Shown: positions 10,099 to 22,790, counted from the first letter of the stretch. The stretch is DNA of 64,000 nucleotides from Morinoia aosen (GCA_030386875.1 CM059563.1:51277602-51341601), one strand, 5' to 3'. Translations and numbers: made by a program. The notes: generated from the sequence alone by a model not told the origin.

Positions 10099-10860
10099 AT
10101 ATACTTTGCTCTTCAATGGCATTCTATGAATTCTTATCGTTTTTATTCCCAATTTTGAGTGAGGTCAATGTTAGGTGTTCGGTGGAGCATGGAGGACAAA
10201 CGCTTAGCGTCGTGTCTGATACTCGTCAACAAAAAATAATTGCCGCTTTAAGTACATGGATTTGAAGAATTTGGGTAACAACTTGCGATGCGGAATGAAC
10301 TCTTTGCGAAATTTTTGAATGCTTAGTTTTTCTCAATCATATGTTCGTGTTACACCCAAAACTCTTTTAATGAATAGAGATATTTAAAACACTAGGTAAA
10401 AGTTCTCAGATGGCTTCGCGTGCACTGAATTTAGTCTTATGACATTTAGCAATGGTCTCAATCTAATTTTAGAGTGAGCGTGAATTTTGAGCATTTTTTT
10501 GTAAATTATACAATAATCAAATGAATGATGTTAGAAATTTTCTGTCAACTCGAATTATGCTGACCTGGAAGTGAAGAAATATTCACCATTCAAACATGAA
10601 AGGAAAACGATGCCAATTCGTCAGTTTTCTAGGTATGATTGATAAAAAATCCAATAGCAAATGAATTCGTAAAATATATCATTGTCGCTTATATTTACCG
10701 GAATTTAACTGAATCCACGATCGAGTGTTCCCATTTCTTAACTAATAAGATTCGAACTACAACCGACGTGAACAAACAAAAAAAGAATTACAATTTAGTT
10801 TAAATCCGTAAACCTGTTCATAAGTAAAGAAACGTTCAAATAAATTTCTTCAATAGTCGG
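10099..10860 (+). other. Probable 3' UTR of the membrane-protein gene
   Basis: AT-rich sequence after the TAA. The first good polyadenylation hexamer on the + strand is AATAAA at 10839-10844, giving a 3' UTR near 750 nt. Another AATAAA lies at 11669-11674. Which is used cannot be told. Confidence 0.4.
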
Positions 10861-13800
10861 CTTTCGCTATAAGATATACTTTCGATTTTGAAAGCTATTT
10901 ATATATACTATTAGCATTCATCACTGTACGTCACGTTATGGGCCTGCCCCTCAAAAGTTTAGTGTAGATGAAATATTCATTTTTCGAGTAGACATCTGTC
11001 TTAAAATGACCTGTTTATATGATAACCTCATTTATTTACTTCAGTAATTGACGATCTATGAGTAAAGTGCTAGTCATATTTATAACTATTGCCACTTTAT
11101 ATACGAGATATATTTATATTTGGGGCCACTTAATACTCGTTTCAGACAAACCAGCAATCTAAAAGTTTTCGGACCGAATTTTCTCTTCCACTTTGTTCAG
11201 AGGACGCTGCGCACGTTGGAAAGCGACGTGTTAAGCTGGGAAGCTTGGAGCGTTTGATAAATTTGTTAGCTACACTTAGCTAAAATACTGATCCCGAAAA
11301 CTTCGAGGCTTGGCATTAATATTATGAAGAGCCCATTACTATATTACAATATTTACTATTTGCTGTAAATTATCAAAGCCATTTGCACAGTAATGTGATC
11401 AGCTTTCGGTACAAAATTTTCAAGTTATCTGCTTTGAGATTAATTTCCTATATCAACTTTCTTATTTTTTTCATCTGCTCTGTGCGCTATAGTTGAAAAC
11501 TTCGCACGAGAAAATAAGTCTTCGATTATTTTCAAGTTAACCTGCATCATTTTGCATACTTATGTGATTATGTTATCAAGTTACTTATGTCATAGTAAAT
11601 GTGTGCCAATCTTCCATTTACACAATGTTAGAGCGCTTTATTCTTTTACAGACGTTTCGATTCGTAAGAATAAAGTGAGGTCCACAATTTTACACTATTC
11701 CTGTTCAACCTTGATTTTGAGCGTCTGGTGATCATAACGTTTATTGTTGGTGAATTTTGTATCTCGTTTACGTCAGACCATCGAGAGATTGGAGTGCGCA
11801 TTTTTATCCTCCTCAACCCCTATAAGTGAGATCATTTTAAAAGGACTACGAGTTCAGCAAATTTTGACTGCGTTACCTCCCAAGCTTCTGAATATTTTAA
11901 AAGTACTTATCCCAATGGGATCCCGCATCGTAGCATAAGTATTTGAAACTTAAATGAATTTGGATTTACACACGCTAAACAAAAAATTCAACAATAACAA
12001 AAGATCGAAACGAAAATTATTCCCGTATTTGTTCAAATGAGGTTGCATTTTCTTGCTTGGTAACGTATGACAATTATATTTTTTAATAATTTTTGATCCC
12101 CGCCGATAGTACAGAGAACGCCTGTAAAATATATGACACAGCCATCCGTGGGTGCTAGGTACCATGAGTGATATAATGACTGTGCTTTTCCTAGGACTAA
12201 GCTTCCAGTCAGCCGTTAGTATCTACCTTTCCAAGATCTGACAACATTTATCGAAATTCGTTTAAATACATTCTGACATGAAATGTAATTTTTTATCGAA
12301 CAAAATCTTCATTACAGTACGGTGGTGAGTCCTTTAGTGCTTAATTTTTATTGATCTGTTCTTATTCTTGTATTTTTATATTTAAGGAAAAATATTTATT
12401 CTGTGACAATGTTAATAAAATTTCAGCACTGACATGTCAGTCTATTTTTCAGATTTTATTTTTCATCAATTACGAAAAATATTATGGGGCTGACGAATAA
12501 GTTTTGACATTTGGTTGTGTCACATATTCATCACGTCGTTTCTTTCGTTTTCCCAAAGAGCGCTTCCAGAAGGTACTGTAAATACTTCATCCTATGCGTT
12601 TTCCCTATAAATTTAAATTTTTTTGTCTCCAATGATTAATCTGCAAATCCCAAATATTTCAACGTGAGTCAAAAACTCTTATTAATTTAAAATTATAAAG
12701 TCAACAGCTGTTGAGAACAGTTTTAATGCTTTAAAATTCTTTTATTCATCTTAGATAGTCGATGCTCTTTTTACGCTCGTTTAGAACTGGCCTCTTGCGA
12801 ATTTATCACGAGGCCGCTTCATCTGAAGCCGGATAGAGAATTCTGTTCCTTAAACTATAACATGAGAATTGACTCTTCAAGTCTTAAGAATTGAATCTCT
12901 TACAGCTAGAATAAATTTCCTGAACTGCGCATGACTGATTGGTCCTCTCTAGAGAGGATGATTCAGTAAATGTTCTCTCGTTTTAAGAAATTTTATCGGT
13001 AGAAAGCGATTTTAAACCTAAATTGTCAGGGACAAAAATAATTCGTAATGTTCAACTGACCCTTTCACGCCCTCACGACTTTTTGATCCTCTTTCAAAAA
13101 TAGCCTCAATATATCGCATTTCTTGTTAAATTTGTTCCCTAATGTGACCTTTGGAAATCTCGGCTGCGTGGCAGTACCTTCCTCATCCTTATGTCGGTGA
13201 CTTCCTGATGCCAGTGCCAGTTTAGTGACGGGGGTTATAATAACGGTAAAATGGGTAGAAAAATACTGACGTTAAGGGGTAAGTAACCCTTCACGGAGTC
13301 CCTATTAAAGCTAAACAAAGGGAGACAGAAAAAGATTATTTACGCCCAATGTAGTTTTTCTTGACCGAATTCAGTATTATGACTTCTGCAAAACGCTAAA
13401 TCTTCTCGCGCAGAAATTAAATCGCGTCAGAGTTCTATCAAAAAGTTTCAATTTTTATGTATATTATAATTACTGCATTGTAATAATCCAAGTCACGGCA
13501 ACAGTCGCTTTTCCCATATCCAGTTCTTCATTCCCTGGTCATTTCTACATCACTAGCATTTTCATCAAATTCAAGAACGAATTCGTTCATATTATCATGT
13601 AATTAATTCTATGAATGTACGCTAATCAAGCTTCACCCGCGCGTGCAACATCACCGAATGAGCATCATTCGAGCACCGTCCTTTGGTGCTCGGATTAACT
13701 TTCCCGCACCCGCTCCAGTGTGACGCGAGTTCTATACTTCTACGTCAAAACTGAACTTGAGTTAGCACCCAATAACTTATTTTAATTCCTATATGCTTTC

Positions 13801-15192
13801 GTCGCTCTGATTCATGCGTTATTTGTATTTGTCTTTTTTTTCTTGTAGTAACTGAAGTTACGAGGAAATATGATGGTGCCAATCAACTCGAATTAAGTTC
13901 TGCATTCGTCCTCCTTTGTGGTAGTTGAACATGAACTTCTAGTCAAATTTTGTTGAGAGAGATTGTGTCTCTTTGTGTAATAAATAATTTTTAGCCCTTC
14001 AACTACGTTTTATTCTAACCTCTTAAGAAAATTTGGCATTTATTTTTGCTGTCTCAGTCATAATAAATAAAATACGAATATATAGTTTTTCTCCGCAATT
14101 TGAGCGATGTATTATAAAGTGAAAAATATTTCTCGAAAGAAATTATAAGTATGCGCAATGCTTGGATCTCAAAGCAAGTATTCATTTTAATTGCAATTAT
14201 TCTTCAATGAGCGCTAATTTTACACTTGATGCAAAACACATCATGAAAACAGATCCTAGCTGGAAACGCGTCGTCAAGTTAAGGAACTGAGCCATGCGCA
14301 TAATAAAGCAATGCGTCATAATGTAATTTGAACATTTTTTGTCCCTGGTTCGACTGAATAAATGTTGAAGCCCACGCAAGTTAGTCATAGCGAATTACGG
14401 AAATAAAATAATTTCAGTTCGTGATGGATGCACACTCGGTTCCCCACACTGTCCACAATTTCCATTTTAGACTAAAATAAAGAGTTGATTGTAATTATGC
14501 GATTTGCACAACAAATTAGACAATTATTATAACCAACGACACTTGTTCGAGTTGAGGAAGATTTTCTTTCAGTTTCTCTGATTAGAAAAGACGTTCCAAA
14601 TGTCACCAGCTTATTTCTTCCTTCATATAATATTCATCTTCAAAAACAAAAAGTTTTTTACCCTGGGTAAGTGCAACTAATTTATTAGGACTTAAAATGG
14701 TACAAATATTGAAGCTTCAAAAAATGGTCGCCTTCTAAATTGAACGGAAAGCATAGCATGATCTGTTAATCAAGGTATTCAAATGCGATATTTCCCAAAA
14801 AACTTTTAAATCGGACGATAAAGTACGTTACAGAAATACCGTACATGAGTAAAAGTTTTAAAAATCCCTTCCTTATCAAGTTTTGAACATTTTCACCACT
14901 GAAATAGTTAAAAACTGAAAAGTTGCAAAAAATTATTAGTGTCAGTATCATGAACATTCAAAAACCGTCTTAACCAATAACGACAAGACACTTGACAGCA
15001 CACTCGGTAAAATACAAATTCTAGGTCTGATCTCAACTTTACAGACACAAACGGAAAGAACACAGAATTAAGATGCAACTAATTAGCCTATAGCAGAACT
15101 AACCTTAATCTGCAATATTAGATATTTTTAACTCTACTATGCGCGAGGCGGTATCTTCCTTGAAAGCAGGGCCGGCACGATATATAACGAAA
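10861..15192. other. Gene-poor AT-rich stretch
   Basis: No coding exon, RNA gene or repeat array is convincing here. Small structures are a perfect 16-bp palindrome TCCTCTCTAGAGAGGA at 12943-12958 and a hairpin GAGCACC-7-GGTGCTC at 13671-13691. A short GC-richer patch surrounds the hairpin. Confidence 0.4.
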
Positions 15193-15475
15193 AACTAAAG
15201 TAAGATTAGATTGGATTATTGGTTAGTTTCAGCTTCAATTATCACTACACCTAGAGAAGGCGGAACCTATGCACAAGGTGTGTTCCCACACAAAGTTGAA
15301 GAGGAAAGTCAGAGGTGTTGAAAAATAAGATACAAGTGAACTGAAAAAAAACTATCTTAAACACAAAAAATCTATTTTATTTCAACAAAAAGCAGGCCTA
15401 CCAAGCTCTTAACTAAGGGCGTCACATTTTCCCCTTGGAGTGCTAATTCCTACTGATAAAATATCCGTATCCCCT
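15193..15475 (-). mobile_element. SINE-like element, internally deleted copy
   Basis: Begins with AGATTAGATTGGATTATTGG, lacks much of the first internal third, then keeps GGAACCTATGCACAAGGTG, the AAAGTTGAAGAGGAAAGTCAG block and a degenerate TATCCCCTTGAGTGG end. It belongs to the same family and orientation as its neighbours. Confidence 0.65.
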
Positions 15476-15518
15476 TGAGTGGAAATAAAGTAGGTATTCA
15501 ACTCTAATTCATTCAAAA

Positions 15519-15875
15519 GATTAGATTAGTCGTTAGTTTTAGCCTCTCTACTAGCAGCCACAAATGCGATCCAAAGAGAGGAAGGAGGAAGGCGCCATTT
15601 AGTATGGAGTTAAGGAAACGTGGAATCTACGCAGAAAGGGCATAGAAACAGTAAGTTGGGAAAGAAGATTATGAAACAAGACCAAAGTTGAAGAAGGAAG
15701 TAGTAGGTGCGGAAAAACAGGACAGCAGTGAACCGAAAAAAGGTGGTCCTTAACATAACAAAAACATTTTATTTCAACAAAATGAAGGCCAACCTAACTC
15801 TCAGCTCGGGCCCTCACATTGTCGCCCTGGGAGCGCTAATTACCATAGATACAATAGTTGTATCCCCCTGAGGGG
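15519..15875 (-). mobile_element. SINE-like element, full-length copy
   Basis: A 357-bp copy running from ATTAGATTAGTCGTTAGTTTTAG-type sequence to TATCCCCCTGAGGGG. Flanks AATTCATTCAAAA and AATTCATGTAAAA look like an imperfect 13-bp target duplication. Confidence 0.75.
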
Positions 15876-16560
15876 AATTCATGTAAAAATTGACCATCGA
15901 TAGATTTTACCATTGAGATACACCTCATTTCCTATGCCGAACCACAAAACACTGCATGCTTGCTTGATGACTGGTGTCATCAGAATCGATCTTCACACAC
16001 ATGTCGGGTTTTGTTTACATTAAGAGTGCATCTAAAAAATCCAAGTAAATTATTTTCCACGAGGTCAGATTTCTCCATTATTGGTTTAAAATTTGGGAAA
16101 ATAGTCAAAATGACCCACTTTTTCAGACCATAGAGAGGACAGTTTTAAACACATTTTTGAAACAAAGCACGTGAGAATGTACAAAAACTTCAAAGTTCAC
16201 CGGTATTACAGTCTTCAACCTTATGACAGCACTGAATACCTATATTTTTGACCCATAAATTGATAAATGGAAAAATTTCCTGACAACCAATACTTATGAG
16301 GGTACACATTCTTGACTATTTTTTTTCTGTCTGCGTCGTTCTCCTCCACAGAGGCGCATGGGACATGAGTTGCAGTAATACCCGGAATTTCCTCGACCTA
16401 CGAGCGTCACTCATACTGCACTCCTACGCTTCGTGGCTGTGTGTAATTGGCGTCCAAAAGCATTTCAAGTAGTAACCGAATGGCAGAATGTCTTAAGTCG
16501 ACCAGCATTTTGTATATTAAATTGTTTGAATATAGTTTTAAAAACCCCTAGCCGTGCTTA
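15876..16560. other. No gene seen
   Basis: AT-rich spacer between two SINE-like copies, with no recognisable element. Confidence 0.4.
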
Positions 16561-16700
16561 ATGCGTTCTCAAGAGAGCGGAGAGCGGGAATAATTTACGG
16601 GGTCTATGCGCAAGGCATATCCCCACACAGAATGCCCAGCTCGTAGAAACAGCAAGTGAGGAAGGAAGAGAAAAAAAAATAGATTGAACAGATTCCGAAG
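16561..16700 (-). mobile_element. SINE-like fragment
   Basis: Contains a GGTCTATGCGCAAGGCATATC and CGTAGAAACAGCAAGTGAGG core of the long subfamily, the one carrying an extra CCCACACAAGATCCCAGCGC-type insert. Both ends are missing, and it abuts an oppositely oriented copy. Confidence 0.5.
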
Positions 16701-17023
16701 AAAGCATGAAAACTCTCCCAGGGGCTTATGTGAGGTCCCGTGCTGTAGGTTAGGTAAGCCTTCTTTTTATTGAAATATAACAGGTTTATTGTTTCGTTAC
16801 GGATCATCTTTTCGGTTCACTGCTGTCCTGGTTTTAAGCACCTACTACTTTCTTCAAGTTTTTCTTGTTTAATGAACTTCTTTCTTAGTTTACTGTTTTT
16901 ATGCATCTTTTGTGTAGAATCCGTGTTCCCTTAACTCCATACTAAATGGTGCCTTCATCCTTCCTCTCTTTGAACATCTTTGTTGTGGTGAAGGGCGGCT
17001 AAAACTTTCTTTTTCATCAATCG
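16701..17023 (+). mobile_element. SINE-like element, the only clearly reversed copy
   Basis: Reverse complement of the family: CCCAGGGG, TTAGGTAAGCCTTCTTTTT, TTCGGTTCACTGCTGTCCTG, then CCTTAACTCCATACTAAATG and AGGGCGGCTAAAACTTTC. All other well-preserved copies in the window point the other way. Confidence 0.75.
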
Positions 17024-17150
17024 TAATCAATCAGGTATGAAAACTGAAAAAAGTAAATTGGGCACTGAAGACAGAAGCTCCAAATCCTTATCTGTAGCTG
17101 AGGTAGTCAATCAAACAGTCTCTCACCTTTGAATGTCTATTCCCACAGCG

Positions 17151-17640
17151 TAAGATAGATACACATAACTATAACAGAAGAAAGGCAAACACGACTATAT
17201 CAGAGGATAGGCAAAAACGACTATAGCAGAAGATAGACAACGATGACTGTATCAGAGGATAGACAAACACGACTATAACAGAAGATAGGCAAAAACGACT
17301 ATATCAGAGGATAGGCAAAAACGACTATAGCAGAAGATAGACAACGATGACTGTATCAGAGGATAGACAAACACGACTATAACAGAAGATAGGCAAAAAC
17401 GACTATATCAGAGGATAGGCAAAAACGACTATAGCAGAAGATAGACAACGATGACTGTATCAGAGGATAGACAAACATGACAGTAGAAGAAGATGAGCAA
17501 GCACGACTATGAAAGAAGATAGACAAGCATGACTATAGCTGAAGATAGACAAACATGGCTGTTGCAGAATATAGATAAACATGACTATAGCAGATGATTG
17601 ACAAGCATGACTAAATATCGCGGAGGATAGATAAATATGA
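17151..17640 (+). repeat. 26-bp satellite with 104-bp higher-order unit
   Basis: The base unit is GATAGGCAAAAACGACTATA plus TCAGAG. Four variants (ending TCAGAG, GCAGAA, TCAGAG and ACAGAA, with GGC/GAC differences) cycle as a block. GATAGGC followed by ...TAGCAG recurs at 17206, 17310 and 17414, exactly 104 bp apart. From about 17480 the order breaks down into singly diverged units. Non-coding. Confidence 0.85.
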
Positions 17641-18234
17641 CTAACTTAAACCTATTGCCCACCTTATGCCACTCGAGGGGATTCTACAAACATCAAATAT
17701 CTACCTTTAACTTGGCGAGACTTAGCGAAACCCACCACCATGGATACAGAGCTCGCACCTGTACATATTGTCATGGGAGACTTCGAGAAAAACACGCCCA
17801 CGTTTTAGAATCACTAACTGAACACTTGACGTATGAAACGTTGATGCGCTTCTTACACAGGAATAAAAGTTGTCCATTGATAACAGAAGAAAATGTATCT
17901 GGGGAAGGGAGAGAGGAAGGGACGAGGAGTTCAAAACATCAATTTTAAGAGAAGTGTCAGGTGTTGTGACGAATGTACCCCTCATATCCAGCTCCACTGT
18001 CTTGTTAATTCACGATTCATCCGTCGGAAAGCTTGACACTTCATTCAAAGTTGATATTCTAGGTCGAACACCCTTCCTCCTCTCTTTTCCCAGATGCATT
18101 GTCTTCTGTTATCAATGAATAACTCTTATTCCCGTTTACGATGCACACTGTTTTATACGTTGAATGTTCAGTTTATGATTCTAAAATGTCAGTTCAGTTA
18201 CGTGCTTTTATGTTTTCTCATGATTTTCCAACTA
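17641..18234. other. No gene seen
   Basis: Open frames on both strands overlap around 17640-18000, but none has recognisable domains, splice context or codon contrast. They are not called. Confidence 0.35.
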
Positions 18235-18475
18235 TATAACTCTTAATACATCTAAACGCACTATTAATATCAAAAAAGTGTCCATAACGTTGACCACTCT
18301 GTGTTTAAATGAGTTTACGACTATGCAACTCCTAGTATATCTAAAAACAATATGATCACTGAGGAGTACCAATAACGTGGGCTAAACTTAATTCAATCGA
18401 GTCCACTTTACAAATCCTAGTATATCTAAAAACAATATTATCCCCCAAAATACCAATAACGTGGGCTAGGCTCTG
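18235..18475 (+). repeat. Diverged tandem repeat, about three units of roughly 86-88 bp
   Basis: Units share AACTCCTAGTATATCTAAAA, CAATAT, and CCAATAACGTGGGCTA. The first unit reads AACTCTTAATACATCTAAAC and CCATAACGTTGACC. Old and degenerate; non-coding. Confidence 0.6.
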
Positions 18476-19984
18476 TACTCACCGTTCCCCTTTATCAGCG
18501 GAAGCTCAGGATAAAACCCTTATCCCGCAATGAGCCGACTGGACCAAGAGACTTCTCCGATATGGCATCGCTCTCGCCCCAGTCGTTACAGTGATGTACT
18601 CGCCTGCTTTACCGAACAAGAAGCTCCTATTTCTCCTGGCAACGAGCTGTGCATTTTGAGTGGACCTTCACTCTTGTTAGGCCAGATGCCGAGCAAAAAC
18701 ACACCTATTCTACGAAACTTACTCGGGCTATCTCTTTCTATTAATTGCGTATTGAAAAACGGAAGCTGACAATTTGCCAAGGACGTAAATGCAAAAAAGG
18801 ATCAATTTTTTTTTGTGAAATGGTTCTCTCTTGGGACGGAAAATAATAAAGTTGTCCCACACTGGTCGTACAAATATTGAGCAAGCTCGTCATTTGTTAA
18901 TAACAGCTGCGCAAGGTGAACTTTTTTTGGACTCGCCGCTCACGCATGGCACAAAAATGCAATTTTTTTCCCTTGAGGCGTGAGGGGCCAGGCTCCAGGT
19001 CCCGGGCATAATTTGCGACGCTTGGGCAGCACGAGAAATTCTGGACCATGGATGAAGAAAACGGAGCTTGCGGAGTAGAAAGTGAACAAATGCTTTCGTG
19101 AGCAGAACAGCTCGAACGCAGGAATAAAATAAAATCATGTGGTAATGGTTTGAATGGAGCATGATTCACATTGCTTAGTGTCGATACATAAACAAAATGA
19201 GCTTAAATATATCAAGAGCAATAATAATGTTTTCAACCAGACTCATTAAAGCGAGCGCTGGAAAGAAGTCCCTTCGAAACAAATATCGTATTTAAGAGAT
19301 TAGAAAATGAGTTTCTTCGATTCATTTTTTTGCTCAAATTTCCACTAGCCTCCACGCTTGAAACTTTCCGTTAAACTCCCATGCTATTTAACACACAAAG
19401 CGCAGGGGATATTTCATTCATAACTCGCCGTACCTTCAAATTCTTTTCTGAACCACACTTTCCCAACAGCATACTACAATTAGTAACCCATATTTACATA
19501 CGCTAAAATGCACTCGTTTAATAGCTCACCCAAACCGTTACGAAGCACCCCTCGCGTCACGCATATATTGCTAAAAAGTTAGCTCCGAAAATGACCGTAT
19601 CTCTCTGTTCCGATACTCCTAAGCTGCTCGCTCTCCGTCGTTGCAGTGCTCGGACCAGCGGACCGTGAACGAGCCAGGGATGGGACCGTGCGAGGGTCGC
19701 GCGCATTCTGCCGCTCCAACGCCTGCATATTGAATTTAAACTAATTAAAAAAATACAAACCGATTAAGATTGTCTCTGCAGACTCGTCGCGGGAAGATAA
19801 AGCCCGGGTCGCAAAATTAAACTTGGATGGAGGTTGGTTACAAGGCATCATGGTGAGGATACTCTTTCTAGAAAATTGTACCCTAGTATTTCTGGATTCG
19901 TGAGTATTTCATGGATAATCTATTTTTCCCATTCAAGTTCGCTTTCACTTGAGGAAGTGACCATAAGGAACTTAGATTAAAGTA
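18476..19984. other. No gene; GC-rich CpG patch at 19615-19735
   Basis: Several short frames overlap near 18530-19170 without support. At 19615-19735 the sequence becomes clearly GC- and CpG-rich (for example GACCGTGCGAGGGTCGCGCG), in contrast to the AT-rich surroundings. This could be a regulatory island, a non-coding first exon or a fragment of a foreign element. No matching promoter motif or open exon was found. Confidence 0.35.
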
Positions 19985-20290
19985 AAATTGATTGGATTAT
20001 AGGCCTAAAAAGTTCCTTAGAGAGGAAGGAGAAGACATTATTTAGTAAGAAATTAAAGCATCGGGAATCTTTGCACAAGATGGGTCCTCACGCCTCGAGC
20101 ATGGGAGAAGCAAGTTTAAATTGAGTTTATGAAATGCGATAAAAGTTGAAGAAAGTTTTAGGAACCTAAAAAATTTATTGTCTTACAAAAAAAACAATAA
20201 ATTTAATTTTTTTGAAAAGGAAGAAATGTCTATCTTTCAGCTAAGTACCTCGCATCCTCCCCTTTCGATTATTCGCATACTAAAAATTCA
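19985..20290 (-). mobile_element. SINE-like element, diverged copy
   Basis: Keeps TTAGAGAGGAAGGAGAAGAC, an ATTTAGTAAGAAATTAAAGC version of the core and CAAGATGGGTCCTCACGCCTCG. The terminal CCCCTGAGGGG is degraded to CCTCCCCTTTCG. Confidence 0.6.
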
Positions 20291-20879
20291 TACGACCGTT
20301 AAGCTTAATAAATGCTCAAAAGCATATTATATGATCCCATGAAGCTGACTTCGAAACACACAAAAAATCGACATTTTCTGCAATTTCGCATCAATTTGGA
20401 ATTACGCCGCCAAATGACAGAAAAATAGTCAAGCCACCTCGACTTCTTTGACTATTGAGTTTCCATTTGTTTTATTCACATCGATTTTTTCAAGCCAGAA
20501 TATTGACCGGAGAAACGGGTATTTGAAAGTAAATTGATCTTATGACTTATCCCGGTTTTCGGCAATATTTTGTAACTCTCGAAAATTAAGAATAATTGAA
20601 TTACTTTCCATGAAAAATTAAATAACTCTGATTTTCCATTTACACCAAAAATCCCTGAAATTAGGGTTCATATGCCTATAAGGCAAGGCACTTCTGTGGC
20701 AAATGAACATTCGCTCACAATTTATATTTCCGCATGTCCTTTAGGTGAAAAATTTTCAGTTGTCCCACGAGCAGCGTTGGTTCAATTTACTTCCTATAGA
20801 TATGATATAGTCGTTAAATTAAAGTTCCGCATCCATTGCAAAAAATGCTTGCAAAGAGGAAAAAGTAAGGACCAATTGG
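20291..20879. other. No gene seen
   Basis: AT-rich; one 70-codon frame with no recognisable features. Confidence 0.35.
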
Positions 20880-21020
20880 TGTAGAAGAAGAATACGGCGA
20901 ATCTATGCGTACAAGGAGTAGTCTCACTTAGGACACCCAACGCACAGAAATATCAAGTTAGGTAGGAAGAGAATTAAAACACGAAAATGAGATGGAAAAA
21001 GAGGTTTGAAAACTGAAAGA
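20880..21020 (-). mobile_element. SINE-like fragment (long subfamily)
   Basis: GGCGAATCTATGCGTACAAGG, CAACGCACAGAAATATCAAG and GTTAGGTAGGAAGAGAATTA correspond to the middle of the family. Neither terminus is preserved. Confidence 0.45.
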
Positions 21021-21155
21021 AATAAAGTGGACTCGAAAGGAACCTCTAGGTCCCGAGATTGTCTCTGCAGATTGTCTCGCCTAATTGATCTTTTTCGGTA
21101 TGAAGATTGCTTGGTTGGTCTGTTCAGCTCTATTCTCATTCTGTGAATTAGATGT

Positions 21156-21432
21156 TTAACACGTTCACTGCGTTTCCGCAGTGTTTAACGGTTGGTTTGG
21201 TTAGGTTGTAAGTAGTAGAATAGGGAAATTGATTTTCCTGCTTGAACAAATTTTAATTCTTCCAAATGAATAGGAAAAATACAATTGCACGATAACATTT
21301 TACTTCGCATGATAACAATTATTTTTAAAAAGCATCTCGAAACAGATAAAATGTCGTGCATTTATACCGGCACGTAAGTTTTCAATTTACCTCTTGGTAC
21401 ACATGTGGCCCAATGCGCAGTGAACGTGTTAA
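21156..21432 (+). mobile_element. TTAA-type MITE (family B), intact termini
   Basis: A 277-bp element whose first 17 bases, TTAACACGTTCACTGCG, are the exact reverse complement of its last 17. TTAA at each outer edge is the target signature of piggyBac-type transposons. A second internal copy of the motif (CCGCAGTGTTTAACGG) follows the left terminus. There is no coding capacity, so it needs a transposase in trans. The perfect termini imply recent activity. Family A elements share the TTAACAC start, so both may be moved by related enzymes. Confidence 0.85.
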
Positions 21433-22423
21433 ACGCGACACAATAAATGCAGTCACTATTTTGCGAATGTAATTCATATTTATATTGATGAAATTCAGAT
21501 GAAAGCTATCCCAACTCACCGAAAAAAAGAATTGAAGAAAGAAAGGACATGCATTGGAACTGCTTCTATAAAAACATTTCTCACCAATTAATGAGTTATG
21601 ATTTAAAAATAACCCATTTTATGGTGCTGGTTCACTATCACTAGTTAATATTACTCAAGAGCCACCGCACCCTTTTTGTACACATATAACCGTTATTACT
21701 TGCACCAACATTAGACTGGCGCTGGCAAGGTTATCACCGACATCAGCATGAGGAAAGAACGACCACCGGGCAGAGAACTTGAAAAAATACATTTGAGAAT
21801 AAAATTTTCAAGAACTAAAATGCATTGAGGCTTTTTTTGAAAGAGGAGCGAATAGATCTCTGGGACGTCAAAGAGTTAAGCATCTGTTAGAAAACGTTTT
21901 GCTAATTCACTTCACAGTTTCAAGGACAATTTACTGAAATTTTATGAGGGCCGAGATCACAGTGCGAACACGAGCGAAGAAAATGTCATGTAAAGTTCGC
22001 GTTAACTTGCACAATTCATCACTAGAAAAAAACGTGCACCTGGAAAAATATTCCCGAAATGAAAAACCACCAAGAAATACGTTGACGATCACAGTAGCAA
22101 ATTTTCACTCTAAAATTACGATCTTTAAAGTTTCAGTGGACACACGGACACGAAAAACTACGAGCTTTACAGTACATAAATTCTGTACCAACATTCTTAG
22201 GAAATCTAGTACGAAAGTTCCGAGGAATCATGTAACTTATGGAAAGAAAAAATGCAAGTTTTGAGAAGAGTTTGGTAGTCAGGCTTCCTGTTGGTGATGG
22301 CTTCCATCTTCCGTGAACGCTGCGTAAGTCAGACGTCCTCGGTGGCTGTTTCCGCCCGTGCGGAAAGGAAATTTTCATCCGATCGTTAGCCGAGAATTTC
22401 TGAGTATTGCTCTCAACTCCCAG
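21433..22423. other. No gene seen
   Basis: AT-rich, with a Lys/Arg-rich 106-codon frame near 21944-22264 that has no domain or splice support. Confidence 0.35.
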
Positions 22424-22527
22424 ATTTGGGGAACCAAGAGGCGTCTATTCCTCCCGGCTCAAAAGCATGGGGAAGAAAGCGGCGTCCAACTTTGGTGTTC
22501 CACGGTTGGGTGAGACGCGCACGGCAG
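22424..22527 (+). other. Weak candidate coding exon
   Basis: A 104-nt GC-richer segment lies between CTCTCAACTCCCAG (acceptor-like) and GTATGTAAAC (good donor). One frame is open throughout (…GVYSSRLKSMGKKAASNFGV…), and it includes an ATG from which a first coding exon could also start. No neighbouring exon was identified, and part of it takes part in a local duplication. It may be repeat-derived rather than genic. Confidence 0.25.
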
Positions 22528-22790
22528 GTATGTAAACTTTTCGTTTTATTTAACGTTCAAATATTTCAAGGCTGTAGTTTATGAAAATATTTTCCGTATA
22601 TATTAATGGGTAAATGATACCGTCACCTACATGAGAAAGAATGACGCAACTAACTTTGGTGTCACACGGTTGAGTGAGATGCCCGGCAGGGATGAACAGT
22701 TTTCATTTGGCATAACGTTCTGATGTATTTTCATTTTAAGGATGTGGTCCATGAAAAAATTCTTCACAAATGTGATCAGTAAATGATTTC
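22470..22790 (+). repeat. Diverged direct duplication, about 170-bp period
   Basis: CAACTTTGGTGTTCCACGG at about 22488 and CTAACTTTGGTGTCACACGG at about 22650 open two copies. Both continue through a CGGCAGG(G/T)ATG block, a TTTCGTTTTATTTAACGTTC / TTTCATTTGGCATAACGTTC block and a TATGAAAA / CATGAAAAAAT block. Only two copies are visible. Confidence 0.55.
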
